Shown: in pieces, positions 10,639 to 24,131 of the stretch | Numbering within the stretch: position 1 is the first letter of the stretch | How the letters are laid out: every line of letters begins with the position of its first letter | NCBI GenBank assembly: GCA_964291365.2 | Contig: OZ220042.1 | Location: 62,001 to 126,000 of the forward strand | Reading direction: 5' to 3' | DNA: 64,000 bases | From: JBDWFY01 sp964291365 | GTDB taxonomy: Bacteria > Pseudomonadota > Alphaproteobacteria > Rhizobiales > Stappiaceae | The notes under the pieces: model-generated | Seen by the model: only the letters and a program-made list of their open reading frames with translations | The model's database searches: none | What the model was told of the DNA's origin: nothing | Position numbers and translations under genes: made by a program

Positions 10639-13600
10639 ATGATGAAAGCTGCTTATCTACCCATTCTGTGTGCCACTCTCTTGATTGAAACAGGTACATT
10701 TTAAGCTGTATGTGTGTTTGCTGCATAGGATAGATCTATTAATAATATAATATATTATTATTGTCTGTATTTATGAGTCATACTGACAGAGTCAAATTTG
10801 TTGCCATGATAGGTGTTGCTCAGTATTTCTGGACCTGCTCTCAAGAGGATGAGCATGGGAAGAGATATATCCCAAGTGTGAGAGACTACGAGAGCAACGT
10901 GCTGACTGCTACTTCAGCCAGTGGAGTGATAAACTTGTATCGTGTTCAGAATCTGAATGCTGAATGTTACGGAGAGGTGACTGCTATAGAGTTTTGCTAT
11001 CAATATAACACAATAGGACTAGGAGAGGCTGTTTTTAACTGGACAGTGTTGATTTTAGAAGAGACTGCTGTCTTCACAATAGCTAGGATTATTACCATTG
11101 AAAGTCATCCAGATTTGTTAAGTGGAGCTGACTGTATGGACACGGGTATAGCACAAGCCGAATGCTGTGACAGAGAGTACATCAGTGGTTTCAATCTTCA
11201 AATGAATAATTTCATCTTTGGAGTGACTGAATCAGCTCAAGGAAATACTCGTGGAGCCACACTACTGGGGTTTTTTCCATCACAGCCTGAGTATAGAGTA
11301 GATACATTGCTCATTCCATCCGCAGGCCAAACTATATCTGTGAGCTCCACTCTGTACAAGCCAGAAGGAGTACAGCTAGGACTACGTATGCTATGGTTTG
11401 TTATTGGTAAGTTCCATGCATGTGATGCATGCTATTCTGTCGATCACTTGATTCCTTCAGTTGTCGATTCACAACTTTCCATTATGTTATTAGATATAAT
11501 ATAGTGTGATATTCTAATCATATGGCCATGTGGTGGTTGTAGCTTTGTCTTCGAAAACATCAACCATGCATGAACCAGCCATCTATAGTAATTATTGGCT
11601 TTTTGATCATGCCACTTTGTTTTGATGATACAGATGCACCCCCTCCAATAGTAAATACAACAAGCTTACCAATTGATCACAGTACCACAAGCTTACCAAT
11701 AATTGATCACAATACCACAAGCTCATCAAATCCAACAACTACAGGTGATCAAGAGATTGATCTAATAAGTACTACCAATCACCATACTACAAGCTCACTG
11801 AACCAAGCAACTACAAAATTTACTGATCAAGGAATTCAGGATCGCAGTACTACAAGCTCACTAAGTACAGACAATAACCATGAAGGAATAGCTACGGTTG
11901 CTTCAACTTTACAAGAAATCTCGAGCATCATTCCCTATGCCGTGGGTGGAGCTGTGGGAGGCTTTGTGGTGATTATTGTCATTACATTAGTGATAATTGT
12001 TGTGCCTCTACTGGTCAGAAAACGTCGAGAGAAGTCTCATAAAGTGGAGCCAAACAATAATATTGGTCTACTAGCATATGACAATGCTATGTATGATGTA
12101 GGTAAGGAAACAGGCACACAAAATGCCCAAATTGGTAGCTGCATTGTACTATATATAGCCTGGGCAATTCTGATCTACACAATTATATGGTATCAGTTTA
12201 CATTGCTAGCTGTGGTCTCACAACCAGATCGTTCAGTACAAACTCATGGAGTGTTTATTGTCAATCTGACATGTGAGACTTCCTAAAGCCATGTGGGGGC
12301 ACGTACACAATAAAGCACATTTCCTGCTAAGTTCATTGTAGTCTCTCACTCTCTACATGCAGCTGGTGGCACTTTTAAACAAGCCAGCACATGTTTGGAC
12401 ATCAATATCCCAGCTGATGAGAGTGAGAGATTCAGCACTGCTGTCTATAATAGCATCACAGAACAGACCAAGGTTTATTATAATAAAGAGATCGTTGATA
12501 CTACAGATACCAAGTCATATGATGCATGCTGTAGGTGGAAACATTACCACAGGATTATACACTGCCAATCTTGACTAAAGGCTTTAGCATGAGATCAGCA
12601 GAAATACATTATGAGGTACAGTGTTAATGTACATGCAATTAACAGAAATGTGAAAGAAAGTATTCCTTGTCCTACAATCGTTACATATGACAGGGTACAA
12701 GTGAAGAGGTGTATGCAACAACTTATGAAGTACCAGAGACCCAAACTTTAAATGTAAGCTGTAGCTAGATATCATAAGATCGGATCCATTGCAGCTGTAC
12801 ATTGTTTATCAATTCTTCGTAGAGTGCTCCTGAAATTGAAGATGAAGACATCTACATGGTCCCAGCTACAAATGAACATGCACTTTACAGCCAACTATCA
12901 CAGATTAAGATAAACCACTTTACAAGAGACTCTATCAAGTTAGTTGATCATGAATGCAAACCGTTTTCAATTCACAGAACGAAGCAATTTCCCCTCACAA
13001 TTAAGATTGACAAAGCTGTTGGGAGCAGGTCAGTTCGGCAAGGTCCACCAAGGAGAGTGGAAGGCAGCAACGTCAGAGAATAAGATTGAGGTAGCTGTGA
13101 AGATACTCAAAGAAGGAGCTGGTGAGCAAGACAAGGTCAAGTTCCTCCAGGAGGCAGCCATCATGGGACAGTTCTCCCACCCCAATATTGTCAAGCTCTA
13201 TGGAGTGGTCACTGAAAGAGAACCAGTGAGTATAATATTGTCTTGTGTGTAGGGGCAACATAAAGTAATCAAAGTATTTTTTTGGTACTTAGATAATGTT
13301 GATTATTGAACTTCTTCCCAAAGGAGATCTGAGAGAGCTACTGTGTAGTGTACACTCACAGTAAGTGACTGACTCCGAATATCTGCACTAGCGTTATCCT
13401 TCCACTGATATTTAGATCTGACTATGAGTTTGAGATTGATGCTGATCTTCCCCACACTCTACTGAGCTACTGTCGTCAAGTAGCCTCTGGAATGAACTAT
13501 CTTTCAAATAAATCATTTGTCCACAGAGATCTGGCAGCCCGGAACATATTAGTATCTGAAGATGATGTTTGTAAGGTTAGGAAAAAATGATGCATTTATT

Positions 13601-14231
13601 TTGTAGCAACTTTTGATTTTGTCATAGATTGCTGACTTTGGAATGTCACGTGATCTTGATGACACTAACTTCTACATCTCACATGGAGGAATAATTCCTG
13701 TGAAATGGACTGCACCAGAGGTATGCAAGTAGCCATATTTGGTAATGTTTTTAAGTAATTGTACCACACTGTAGGCGCTACATTACAAGAAGTACTCCAC
13801 TGCCAGTGATGTGTGGAGCTTTGGTTGTGTCATGTATGAGATTTGGAGTCTTGGACACAAACCATTTGAAGATAGCACAAATCTGAAATGTGTACAGCTT
13901 ATGATAAACAAAGGACTGCGTCTTGCCCCACCTCCTGGGTGTCCAAGAAAAATCTACCAGCTCATGATGAACTGCTGGTAAGAGCTAAAATCTAGTATTT
14001 CATAGCTATTATCCAATAGCCTCTGTATTTAATAGGCACCCTGATCCCTCAAGTCGTCCTGACTTTGTGTCAGTGGTACAGCAGTTATCTCTTCCGGACA
14101 CCAAGCTGCTCAAATGGAGTGAGAAAGACAAAGCCACTGATCCTGAGGCAGCCACACTGGGGGCGGGGCTGGACAAAGCTGTGGGCTTGTACAAAGACTT
14201 GCAACAGAGCTATTTTGTAACCACCTACTGA
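10639..14231 (+). CDS. RTK4, intact class A receptor tyrosine kinase
   Basis: Exons: 10639-10693, 10813-11406, 11634-12101, 12363-12472, 12535-12615, 12694-12753, 12823-12938, 13006-13225, 13293-13360, 13416-13575, 13628-13720, 13775-13977, 14036-14231. Two in-frame ATGs (10639, 10642) open the signal exon; 806 or 807 residues result. Class A ectodomain (QYFWTCS, YRVQNLN, IEFCY, FNWTVLI, ECC, FGVTESAQGN, LRMLWFVIG), Ser/Thr-rich stalk with repeated STTSS/HNTTSS, helix near 11,930-12,020, juxtamembrane Tyr exons, full kinase (GAGQFGKV, VAVK, HRDLAARN, DFG, APE) and tail. The activation segment reads DTNFYIS, with Phe replacing the first of the usual paired tyrosines. It ends 4 bases later than RTK9 because of a small insertion before the stop. 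Duplicate of RTK9. Confidence 0.92.
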
Positions 14232-14418
14232 CCTAGTATCCTCCATTTCATTGCAACTAGGTTAGATGTGAGCAACATTGTCGATCCTTTACCATACACT
14301 AAACTTGATTCTCCTAATCTCCATGTGACTTGTTCACTATCGTATAGTTGTCTTGATCACACAAACAGTCCGTACTGTAGCATGCTAATAATTATCATGC
14401 TAGTCACAAGTATGATAA

Positions 14419-14602
14419 GGCCACTCCAAATCAATTACTCGTTTCTCATCTCCTCTCAGCCCTAAAATTGACGGGCGGCATTTTTGGCGAGTAATGGTCG
14501 TCAAAATCACAAGTTTGGTAGGAAATGGTCGTCAAAATTACAAGTTCAACTCGTCCAAAAATTGAAGTGGTATGCTTTTGTATTGTGCATGTGCTGGTAC
14601 AT
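14419..14602. mobile_element. Truncated MITE, PIF/Harbinger-like ends
   Basis: Starts GGCCACTCCAAATCAATTAC preceded by TAA and matches the complete copies at 34,958-35,227 (inverted) and 35,997-36,267. Similarity stops near 14,602 inside the element, so the right end is lost. The truncation lies just upstream of the 5'-truncated RTK5. Confidence 0.7.
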
Positions 14603-14889
14603 GGTACTGATAAATAGTTATAACACATTTTAACGGTTCAGCCGATAATCGTGAATAGAAAAATGTATGGGCGGCCGACGATTGATGTTGGTGGACGATA
14701 ATCGAGGATGGACTAGGGGTCCTTTTCGTGACCATAACTCAGAAGTCGTTAGTATGAGAGAGTTTTTAACTGCACAGCAGCTTGAAGGAGTAAATGGCCG
14801 TTATATAGAACTTTGAGCTGGCTTCTAGAAGTGTTCCAAACAGGAGTTATGAAGCCAGGCGCAAACCTCGGCCGTTAATTGAGAGTTTA

Positions 14890-17800
14890 CGCTACATATC
14901 AAGTGAGAGAAATCGTAATATTGAGACTGCTGAAACTGATGGTGATTCATTACATATCTATCGTGTTCCAAATTTGGGTGCCAACTGCTCTGGTCCAGTG
15001 ACTGCCATAGAGTACTGCTATAGATACAGCGGTAGTGCTGGGAGTGGTCAACCTATGTTCAACTGGACAATTTTGATCTTAGAAGATGCTGGAAGCAATT
15101 TTATGATCAATAATACATAATTATATTATTCGAAGTAGTCCCTCAATGGGTAGTGCAAACTGTCTAAGTGGCAGTGGAGGTCAGGTCAAATGTCAATGTG
15201 ATGTATCACTAATTGGAAGTTTTGATCTGCCTATGAATTTTACCTTTGGAGTGACTGAATCAGCACAGGGAAACACTCATGAAGCCAAGCTGCTAGGATT
15301 TGCTGATGCACTATCAGAGTATAGGGTGAACACTGTATTAATTGGCAAGGGTGGACTAACTTTGTCTGTGGGTTCAACTGTGCCCAGTGTTCCAGTGGTG
15401 CAGAGAGGTCTTCGGTTTCTCTGGTTTATTGTTGGTAACAATGGTAAGCATGCACCAGCAGCCATGTAACTACAGTACTGGTGTGTATTAATTTTGTTTA
15501 CAGGTACATCATCTACTGATTCATCCCCTACTTTCTCCAATTCGCCTACGTCTACTGGTGCTGCCACTGACTCACTTACCACTGAACCTACTATGTCCAC
15601 TAATACTGACAACATAGATTCACCTGCTAATGCTACTACCAAGTCTCCTTTGGCAACACAAGGCCACATGATTTCTGCAACAAATCCAGAACCATCATCA
15701 TCAAGCATCATTGCCCCAGTTATGGGTGGGGTTGTTGGTGGTCTGATAGTGGTTATTGCTGTCGTAGCAGTGGTGATCATATTATCACTGCTTGTCATCA
15801 AGAGAGGTCAGAAGAGGTCACTAAAGGTCAATGACAGAAAAGAGAGTGTACATGGATACAATAATGCTTTGTACGATGGTAAGCAAACACTCTAACTGAT
15901 GAATGAAACACAAGCTCAAATAAACAGCACAACATTCACACATGGGTTTATACTACATGTATTTGCTAGCCTTGTTCCCTGGCCCTCCTAAGTACGTTAA
16001 AAAGATTGGGGAGCCTGGAAATGTGTACTGTTGCTACACATTGAATGATCAATATAAACATTGTATAAAAACCAACCATTTAATTTTATGCCATAAGTAT
16101 TGTAAACTGATTACCTCAACCATGGCTGTTTACACTACACAGATTCCATGATTACATTCCAGAGTTTTCTCCATTGCTACAGCTAATACTAGCAACACAA
16201 ATATTCATTTGAACATTCCTAATGAAAGTGAAAGCTTCAGCAATGCCAGCTATGCCTATGTTGCAGAGCAGGCCCAGGTAACAGTAGTATGTGTACATGT
16301 ATTCAAAAAAAGCACAATGGTATCCTAACGTTAGAGAGAAGAGTTGGGGCATGATTACTCACTACCAAGCGAAGTCCACAATGGGAAGATACAATGCAAC
16401 CTACTCAGGTGACACTAGAATAACAATACAAGTACTTCATTCCACACCATGCTCTGATAATACATTGAAACTAACTTGACATGAGTACAACTGTCGGAAA
16501 ATTCTTTCAATTCTGAGTGTAGAGTTCAGCATCAACAGTTCAACAGTTTATATATTGTTATAGTAACATTGAAAGTGTTGTGAATAATAATAGTCATTAT
16601 TTTGCTCACAATGACATTTCCCATATTAAACGTTCACAGGAAAAGCACCATGCAGATGCACCTGTCTATGCCACTGCCTATGATACCCCAGCAGTGAGTG
16701 GGCTATCATCCCCTTATGAAACTGCTCTCTCACCAACAGAAATAGTGAGTAAACTGTGTGACTTCATGTGAACTCCTTGTTACGTAAATTTTAATTCCAT
16801 GTGACGTCCATGTTCCATTGTATTATAGAGTACTAGCTACAATGAAGACATCTACATGGTACCAGCCACAAATGAGGACGCACTGTACAGCCAGCTCTCA
16901 CAAATTAGGATCAACAACTTCACTAGAGATTCTATCAAGTTAGTTTGTTCAGTCACACTACAGTGAAACCTCTAAGTAATAATAGTTGCAGGCTTCCTTG
17001 GGACAGCCAAAAGTGTTCTGATTAAATATTGAGGTGATCTCTTTCCAGGGGTAATTTTGTACACAAATCCTGTCTAGCTGGGATCCATGATAGTATCCCG
17101 ATTAAGAGAGGTATCCTTATGTTAAGGGATGTCTTTAAGTTTATAAAGGGGTTCCACTGTTACAGTAGTCTATTGCAATACATGGCCTTACACTTAACAT
17201 GCTTATCTAGGATAACTGATTTGTTGGGAGCAGGACAATTCGGTATGGTGCACCAAGGAGAGTGGACTGCACCGGGTTCAAAGGACAAAATTATCGTGGC
17301 TGTAAAGACTCTCAAAGAAGGAGCCTCAGAGGAAGACAAGGTCAAGTTCCTCCAGGAGGCAGCCATCATGGGACAGTTCTCCCACCCCAATGTCGTCAAG
17401 CTCTATGGAGTGATCACTGTTGGAGAACCGGTGAGTGTTTGTTTATTGTTGATTGCTATCTGAGCTGAGTCTCGAAAAGACAACTTTCAATTCTCTTAGG
17501 TAATGCTGGTAATTGAGCTTCTTCCCAAAGGAGATCTGAGAGGAGTGCTGCATAGTGTACTCTCAGAGTGAGTTTTCTGTAGCCTTATCACACACACCAA
17601 AAACATAACATTGAAAAGCTAAGAATGTGACACTAATATTGACAAACTGGATATGGGTCTGTGGCCTAACAAGGCATGCAATAGAGAGATTATTATCATT
17701 CTTACTTCCATTCCCACAGGCCAAGTTCAGAGGTCAAGATTGATGCCGATCTTCCCCACACTCTGCTTAGCTACTGTCGTCAAGTAGCCTCTGGAATGAA

Positions 17801-18806
17801 CTATCTTTCAAACAAGTTATTTGTCCACAGAGATCTGGCAGCTAGGAATATTCTAGTGTCTGAAGATGGAGCCTGCAAAGTAAAGAAAGCTTCTATTAAT
17901 TTAAGTGTACATTAACACTTTTTATCCTCTACAGATCGCTGATTTTGGGATGTCACATGACCTTGCTGATACTAACTACTACGTTTCTCATGGAGGGAAA
18001 ATTCCAGTGAAGTGGACAGCCCCAGAGGTGTATTTATATGCTGCAAGACTAATACTTGAATCGATGTTAGGTATTTCATGGTAGGCCCTCCACTACAAGA
18101 AGTACTCCACTGCCAGTGATGTGTGGAGCTTTGGTTGTGTCATGTACGAGATATGGAGTCTTGGATACAAGCCATTTGAACAGTACACAAACCAGGATTG
18201 CATTAAGCTGATCGACAAAGGAGTTCGCCTTCCCCCTCCTACTGGCTGTCCAAGAGCAATCTACATGCTCATGATGGATTGCTGGTGAGATTTGAAGAAT
18301 CTTGTGGTAAATTACGGGATTCTCCCACAAAAGCCAATGGGCATGGTTTGGGTAGAAATTATGAACGTATCAAAGGTGATAAGTCAAAGACGGGGGGGGC
18401 ACTATGCTGAAGGGATGAGGTATTGTATTTAATCATAGATTATAGAGCTACTACGTACATGCTCAATAATCTATGATTTAATATTCAGCCAAATTACCCT
18501 GTATGCAGGCACCTTGAGCCCTCCAGTCGTCCTGACTTTGTGTCAGTGGTACAGCAGTTGTCTCTTGCAGACACCAAGCTGCTCAAATGGAGTGAGGAAG
18601 ACAAAGCCACTGATCCAGAAGCAGCCACACTGGGTGCTGGGCTGGACAGAGCTGTGGACTTGTATGAAGACTTGCAAGAGATATGTTACCAGCTAAAAAA
18701 AAACGATTTTACTGCAGCTGTGCAATTATGTCACCAGGTCCCTCTAATTTACAATGCCATGATTGCACACAAATGTCTTTTACACACACACCACAACAAA
18801 TGTTGA
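14890..18806 (+). pseudogene. RTK5, receptor kinase with broken ectodomain and intact kinase frame
   Basis: Similarity to the RTK6 ectodomain begins abruptly at about 14,890; no signal exon or QWxC segment is visible upstream. A one-base insertion near 15,113 shifts the frame and puts TAA in the original frame. The rest is open: 15,504-15,878 (stalk and helix), 16,193-16,277, a poorly bounded exon near 16,344-16,408, 16,640-16,744, 16,829-16,938, then kinase exons 17211-17430, 17500-17567, 17720-17879, 17935-18027, 18085-18284, 18509-18806. The kinase keeps GAGQFGMV, VAVK, HRDLAARN and DFG, but DFGMSRD reads DFGMSHD. A two-base loss near the end replaces the usual terminus with a longer, unrelated tail. 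The ectodomain exon has tandem donors 9 nt apart (15,435 and 15,444). The kinase could be expressed from another start, but as written the receptor is dead. Confidence 0.7.
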
Positions 18807-19863
18807 GTTTTTTAAATTTATGACAGTGGCTGAGAGTCACAAAAAGATTGTTGATCCTTTACCATAGATTAATAATTATTGTCTGATCAAATTCTCAACA
18901 CAGTTTAAGCACTTGATTCAAGATCAGTGTTAATTTCCGTGACCAGGTGAACCACTGAACCACATGCATGCATGATGCAGTTCTAGCTAGCTACAGAGGT
19001 TCTTTTGCAAGTGTACATAGCTTTGTTGGGCAGTACATACAGGATGTAGCTAGTATTATGATCAAATCAAGTCCTGTGCAGAGCATGGCTGTCCAGGAAT
19101 TTTAGTGAAGGATGTTGGTTCATGCAGTGCAGGTGTACTAGCTCTCATGGTACGTCATGATGAGGATACCCAGTCAATGGTGCACGGTAAAGTGCAAATA
19201 GTAAAGGGTCAACATTCCTCATGAATATAACTAGTGACATGCAGAACATGGTTTGGGGCGAGCCTGAGCGTGTGCAGAATGGAATAGGAATGTGAAGTTG
19301 ATGATTGACGCTTTAATGTACATACGCACATGAAATGGCACTGAGCCTTGCAAGCCTGGCTGCAGTCGCTGATCTTCGGTTTCCGCAGCTCTTTTAGCAC
19401 TATCTCTCACTCTGCGCTTTCTCAACCGCTCTTCTTACTGTGCCGCTGTCTCCGACGCGCGGCGAGCTCTATCTCGTTGATTCCTTACGGTTTTCTCTTA
19501 CTGTCAGAGGAGTTAGTAGAACCTGATTGTTCCTGCATAGGAAAGGTATTCGAAGCAGACGCTATAAGTTGGTGTGAAATTATGGTTCGTCGGTTCGTGC
19601 GCATGCGATATGTAGTTGAGGTCGATTCGATGGGGCACGAGGGTAATATTGCACTGATGCGCTAAATTAGAACATTCATATATACGGAATACGTAAGTAT
19701 ACATAATATAATTATATATATACCGTGATCGCCCCACACAACTCGCTAGTGTGGGGCTCGCTCAGGCTCGCCCCAATTATTTGTTTGTGGTTTAATTATT
19801 TACCGCACTCACGCCCCACGCGGATAGAAATCTCTACCGGCATGTGGCATATCGGTGACAAAG
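18807..19863. other. Intergenic spacer with distant 17-bp inverted repeat
   Basis: No gene is supported. TGGGGCGAGCCTGAGCG at 19254-19270 recurs as its exact reverse complement at 19759-19775. The 520 bp between could be an element, but I see no clear target duplication. The 3' motif seen after other RTKs occurs at 18,850 on + and at 19,203 on the minus strand (GTAAAGGGTCAAC). Confidence 0.5.
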
Positions 19864-22800
19864 ATGAAGTCTGTCTATCAGCTGTCTGTGCTGTGTGTCT
19901 TTTTAAATATAGTTGATTTAGGTATGCCAATTTTTCTAGCAGAAATTATAATTATGTATGTGTAGTTTGCTTTCTTCAACACAGTCATTTGTCAGTATCA
20001 GTGGGCCTGTACCACTCCAAATGAGAACGGAGAGAGGTACATGCCAAGTGAGAGGGATCGCAGTGTCACCACTGCTGCAACTGATGGCAGTACATTAATA
20101 TACATTTATCGTGTTCCAAATCTGGATGCTAGCTGCTACGGTCCAGTAACTGCTATGGAATACTGTTATAGGTACAGTACTAGTGCTGGGGCTGGCTCAA
20201 CAGCTACCTTCAACTGGACAGTTCTGATCTTGGAAGAGAATGGAAGAAATAGGTTTATGATTGATAGTAGTTATGTTATCCAAAGTCATGGCTCAATAGG
20301 AGATGAAAAATGTACAAGCAATGGAGGCCAGGTTACATGTTGTGATACAACAAATGTCACAAGGTTTGATCTGCCGGTGAATTTTGCATTTGGAGTGACT
20401 GAATCAGCTCAAGAAAACACTCATAATGCTGAATTACAGAGATTTGCTGATGCATTTTCACAGTATAGGGTGGGCACACTACAAGTATCTAAGGTTGACC
20501 AGACCTTGTCAGCAGGTTCAACTATTATGCCCAGTACTCCAGAGGCACAGATAGGTCTCCATTTGCTCTGGTTTGTTATTGGTAAGCACCAATAGCTATA
20601 CCTATTTCTTTGCTCACAACTTCTTAATTGTACAAGTACTATTACTATGCTCATAGTTATCCATACCGCAATCAAATTTACATAGGAGTTCCAACAAATG
20701 AATCATTCACCACTGCCATACCTCCAATTACTGATTCACCAACTAGTGCTGCTACTGATTCATCTAATACTGAGTCAATCACATCTACTACTGGTGACAC
20801 TACTGATTCTACTGACTCACCCACGTCTACTGCTTCACCTACGTCTACTGCTGACGAGACTACTAATTTACCTATGTCTACTGTTGATGAGACTACTGAT
20901 CCTACTGATTCACCTACGTCTACTGCTGACGAGACTACTGATTTACCTACGTCTACTATGGATGAGGCTACTAATCCTACTGATCCACCTATGTCTAGTG
21001 CCGATGAGGCTACTGATCCAGACACAGATTTGTCAACACAAAACACCATGATCCCGACCTCAGCATTCCCAATGACTGGAACACCAGAGTCAGGATTGGT
21101 ATCATCGAATATCATTGCTCCAGTTGTGGGTGGGGCTGTTGGTGGTCCAATATTGGTTATTGTTATCATAGCAGTGGTGATTATTGCATTACTCATTATC
21201 AAGAGAGGTCAGAAGGGGTCAATAATGATGGATGAAGGGAAAGTCAGTCTACAGGCATACAACAATGCTTTGTATGGTGGTAAGCAAAAAGTCATACCAA
21301 TTCCAAAATGTAATTCAGAAAAAAGTTGCTTGAATAAGTAGATATTGTTTGTTGTGTGTGTGCTGTATTATCAACACTTATCTAATGACCCAGACAACAA
21401 TACAAGCTGTGTAAACAAGTACCTCAATCATAACCATTTGCATATTTCCAAATCCCATGACTCACTCCAACTCTCTTCTATCACTACAGCTGGCACTGAC
21501 AGTGATCCAAGCAACTTACAAATACATTTGGATGCCCCTAGTGGGAGTGTGGACCTCAGTAACGTGAGCTATGACTATGTTGCTGAACAAACCCAGGTAT
21601 AATACCACTAAGTGTAAACAGAAGACTCTAAAGTTTTGCTTAATATTATTGTACTTCAGATAGGACATGATTATTCAATACCGGATGAAATTCACGATGG
21701 AAAAATGCACACCAAGCAGGTAGCTACTATTGTCCTCTAGGATAGTGATACACAATACACAACAATCAACTCCATATAATACGATGCTCAACAATACAAT
21801 GAAGTTTACCATGGCTCGTATAGCTGTTTCAGTTCTGGATCATGATAAAGTTCAGCATCAACAGCTTAGGGCATGACACACTTTATGTATAGTAACATTA
21901 AGGGCACATTGAGACATTGGCTTTAGTGGCTCAGTAAGCCCTTGATAACACTGAAAGTGCTGTGAATAATACATTTTTCAATACTATAGGAGACCCCATC
22001 AGTGTATGCACTGGCCTATGAAAATCCAGTAGCTTATGAAACCTCTCTGTCACAAACAGAAATAGTGAGTAAACTGCATGACTTCAAAGTTTAATAATAT
22101 ATATTTGAAATAAAATGATGTCCATGTTCCTTTGCAGGGGACTGAGGATATTTACATGGTGCCAGCTACAAATGAAGATGCACTATACAGCCAGCTGTCA
22201 CAGATTAGGATCAACAATGTTACTAGAGATTCTATCAAGTTAGTTCACTATGGTGAAGCCTCTCTATTGTGGACTCGTATGTCCTCATTTTAGGGGGGCA
22301 TTGTACACATCTCCTCTTTTGCTAGGCCCTAGACTGTCATTACTTGAATCAGGGATGTCCTTATATAGGGAATCAAATGTTGTCTGTTGTTTTGATGAAT
22401 ACAAGGCCTTATAACTATTATACATTACCCTCCTTATTAGGTTAATTGAGCTGTTGGGAGCTGGCCAGTTCGGTAACGTCCACTTAGGGGAATGGACTGT
22501 ACCAGGTTCAAAGGATAAAATAAATGTGGCCGTAAAGACTCTCAAAGAAGGAGCCTCAGAGGAAGACAAGGTCAAGTTCCTCCAGGAGGCAGCCATCATG
22601 GGACAATTCTCCCACCCCAATGTCGTCAAGCTCTATGGAGTGGTCACTGAAGGAGAACCTGTAAGTTTGTTCCTTTAAAGACTTATTTGTTGTGGGAAAT
22701 CATCTCTGAAAACATCTATTTTCAATTCCCTTAGGTGATGCTGCTTATTGAACTTCTACCCAAAGGAGATCTGAGAGAAGTGCTGTGTAGTGTACGTTCA

Positions 22801-23908
22801 GAGTAAGTTTTTAAATTTACAGTGAATTGTATATCACTTTGAACATAATCACACAATCACTACAAGCAGCTACTTGTGGTATAGTAAGCTTTGATGATTT
22901 GATTTGAAGAATGTATTTAATTATTGTATTCATTGGTCATGCTCCCTTTCCACTCCCACAGACCAAGTTCAGAGGTCAAAATTGATGCTGATCTTCCCCA
23001 CACTCTGCTTAGCTACTGTCGTCAAGTAGCCTCTGGAATGAATTATCTTTCAAACAAGTTATTTATCCACAGAGATTTGGCGGCTAGGAATATTCTGGTG
23101 TCTGAAGATGGTGTTTGCAAGGCAAGAATACTAGGGCTAATTGTGTATGTTAACATCTTTTTCTGCCTACAGATTGCTGACTTTGGGATGTCACGTGACC
23201 TTGCTGATACCAACTACTACGTCGCTCATGGAGGAAAAATTCCAGTAAAGTGGACTGCCCCAGAGGTATGTTTGTATTTTGCAGGCAAATTAAAGCAATT
23301 ATGTAGTTTTTTGTACAGGCCATCCTCTACAAAAAGTACTCCACTGCCAGTGATGTGTGGAGCTTTGGTTGTGTAATGTACGAGATATGGAGTCTCGGAC
23401 ACAAACCATTTAAGCAGTACACAAACCAGGATTGTATTAAGCTGATCGACAAAGGAGTTCGCCTTCCCCCTTCTACTGGGTGTCCAAGAGCAATCTATAA
23501 ACTCATGATCGACTGCTGGTGAGATTTGTGTCAAATTACAGGGCTCTCCCCAAGAAAAGCTTAAGGAATGCATATTGGGAAGGCATAGTTTGGGTGGACT
23601 TTATCACCATGCACATCTAGTTGATAAGTCAAAGTCAGAGCCCACTATAATATTATATGCTGAAGGGATCTGGGGATTTGAGAATACTGCAATATAATAT
23701 TATTGACACTGTATGCAGGCATCCTGAGCCATCCAGTCGTCCCGACTTTGTGTCAGTGGCACAGCAGTTGTCTCTTCCAGACACCAAGCTGCTCAAATGG
23801 AGTGAGGAAGACAAAGCCACTGATCCAGAGGCAGCCACACTGGGGGCGGGGCTAGACAAAGCAGTAGACTTGTACAAAGATTTGCAACAGAGATATATAA
23901 CCAACTAA
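19864..23908 (+). CDS. RTK6, intact class A receptor tyrosine kinase with repeat stalk
   Basis: Exons: 19864-19921, 19985-20581, 20686-21279, 21490-21596, 21660-21719, 21990-22064, 22138-22238, 22441-22660, 22735-22802, 22962-23121, 23173-23265, 23319-23518, 23719-23908; they join to 840 residues. The signal peptide starts MKSVYQLSVLCVFL. Ectodomain: QYQWACT, YRVPNLDASC, MEYCYRYS, FNWTVLI, TCC, FGVTESAQ, LWFVIG. The stalk carries irregular TDSPTSTADETT units. Helix near 21,114-21,202. Juxtamembrane exons have SYDYVAEQTQ, HDYSIPDE, YENPVAYE and EDIYMVPATNE. The kinase is complete. The intron before the DFG exon (23122-23172) has a GC donor, 51 nt and no in-frame stop, exactly as in RTK1. From the stalk on it is the duplicate of RTK1 and shows what the missing 5' part of RTK1 probably looks like. 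Confidence 0.92.
20820..21020 (+). repeat. Irregular minisatellite in RTK6 stalk
   Basis: About six degenerate units related to the RTK1 array, some shortened (for example ETTNLPMSTVDETT), all in frame. The difference in copy number from RTK1 shows that stalk length changed after duplication. Confidence 0.8.
23122..23172 (+). other. GC-AG intron, 51 nt, frame-neutral and stop-free, RTK6
   Basis: Identical in structure to 2681-2731. Kept intact after the duplication. Confidence 0.8.
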
Positions 23909-24131
23909 TAATATTTGTTGTGCAATTGTGTCACTAGATTCCTCAATATTGTTGACCCTTTACCATTCAGCATTCTCATTCATGTTAATACTATGATGAT
24001 CTAATTGAACCCTCACATAAATTGAGCCAAGATTATTAATTGGTAACCAGTGACTATTGCTGGCTACATAATATTTCATTGATTGAGCCACCTAATGCAT
24101 CACCCAGTGATAGCTATAATAAAGTGAGGCA

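Larger units (their letters stand above)
1..14369 (+). repeat. Segmental duplication, copy A (RTK1-RTK4)
   Basis: Genes, introns and intergenic DNA match 20.7-34.9 kb in the same order and orientation at an offset that drifts only from about 20,439 to 20,532 bases. Examples are kinase exon starts 2002/22441, 8874/29384 and 13006/33538. The left limit lies outside the window. Direct similarity ends near 14,369, where copy B enters a palindrome. Copies differ by scattered substitutions, small indels and element insertions. Confidence 0.9.

Noticed and set aside
14754..14817. ATG upstream of RTK5 as its start codon
   Set aside because: The frame is short, stops at TGA, and encodes no signal peptide.
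15277..15801. 174-codon minus-strand open frame
   Set aside because: It is antisense to the RTK5 ectodomain and stalk; the low-complexity stalk keeps several frames open.
20678..21202. 174-codon minus-strand open frame
   Set aside because: Antisense of the RTK6 stalk repeat and helix; composition Val/Ser/Asp-rich as expected of the complement.
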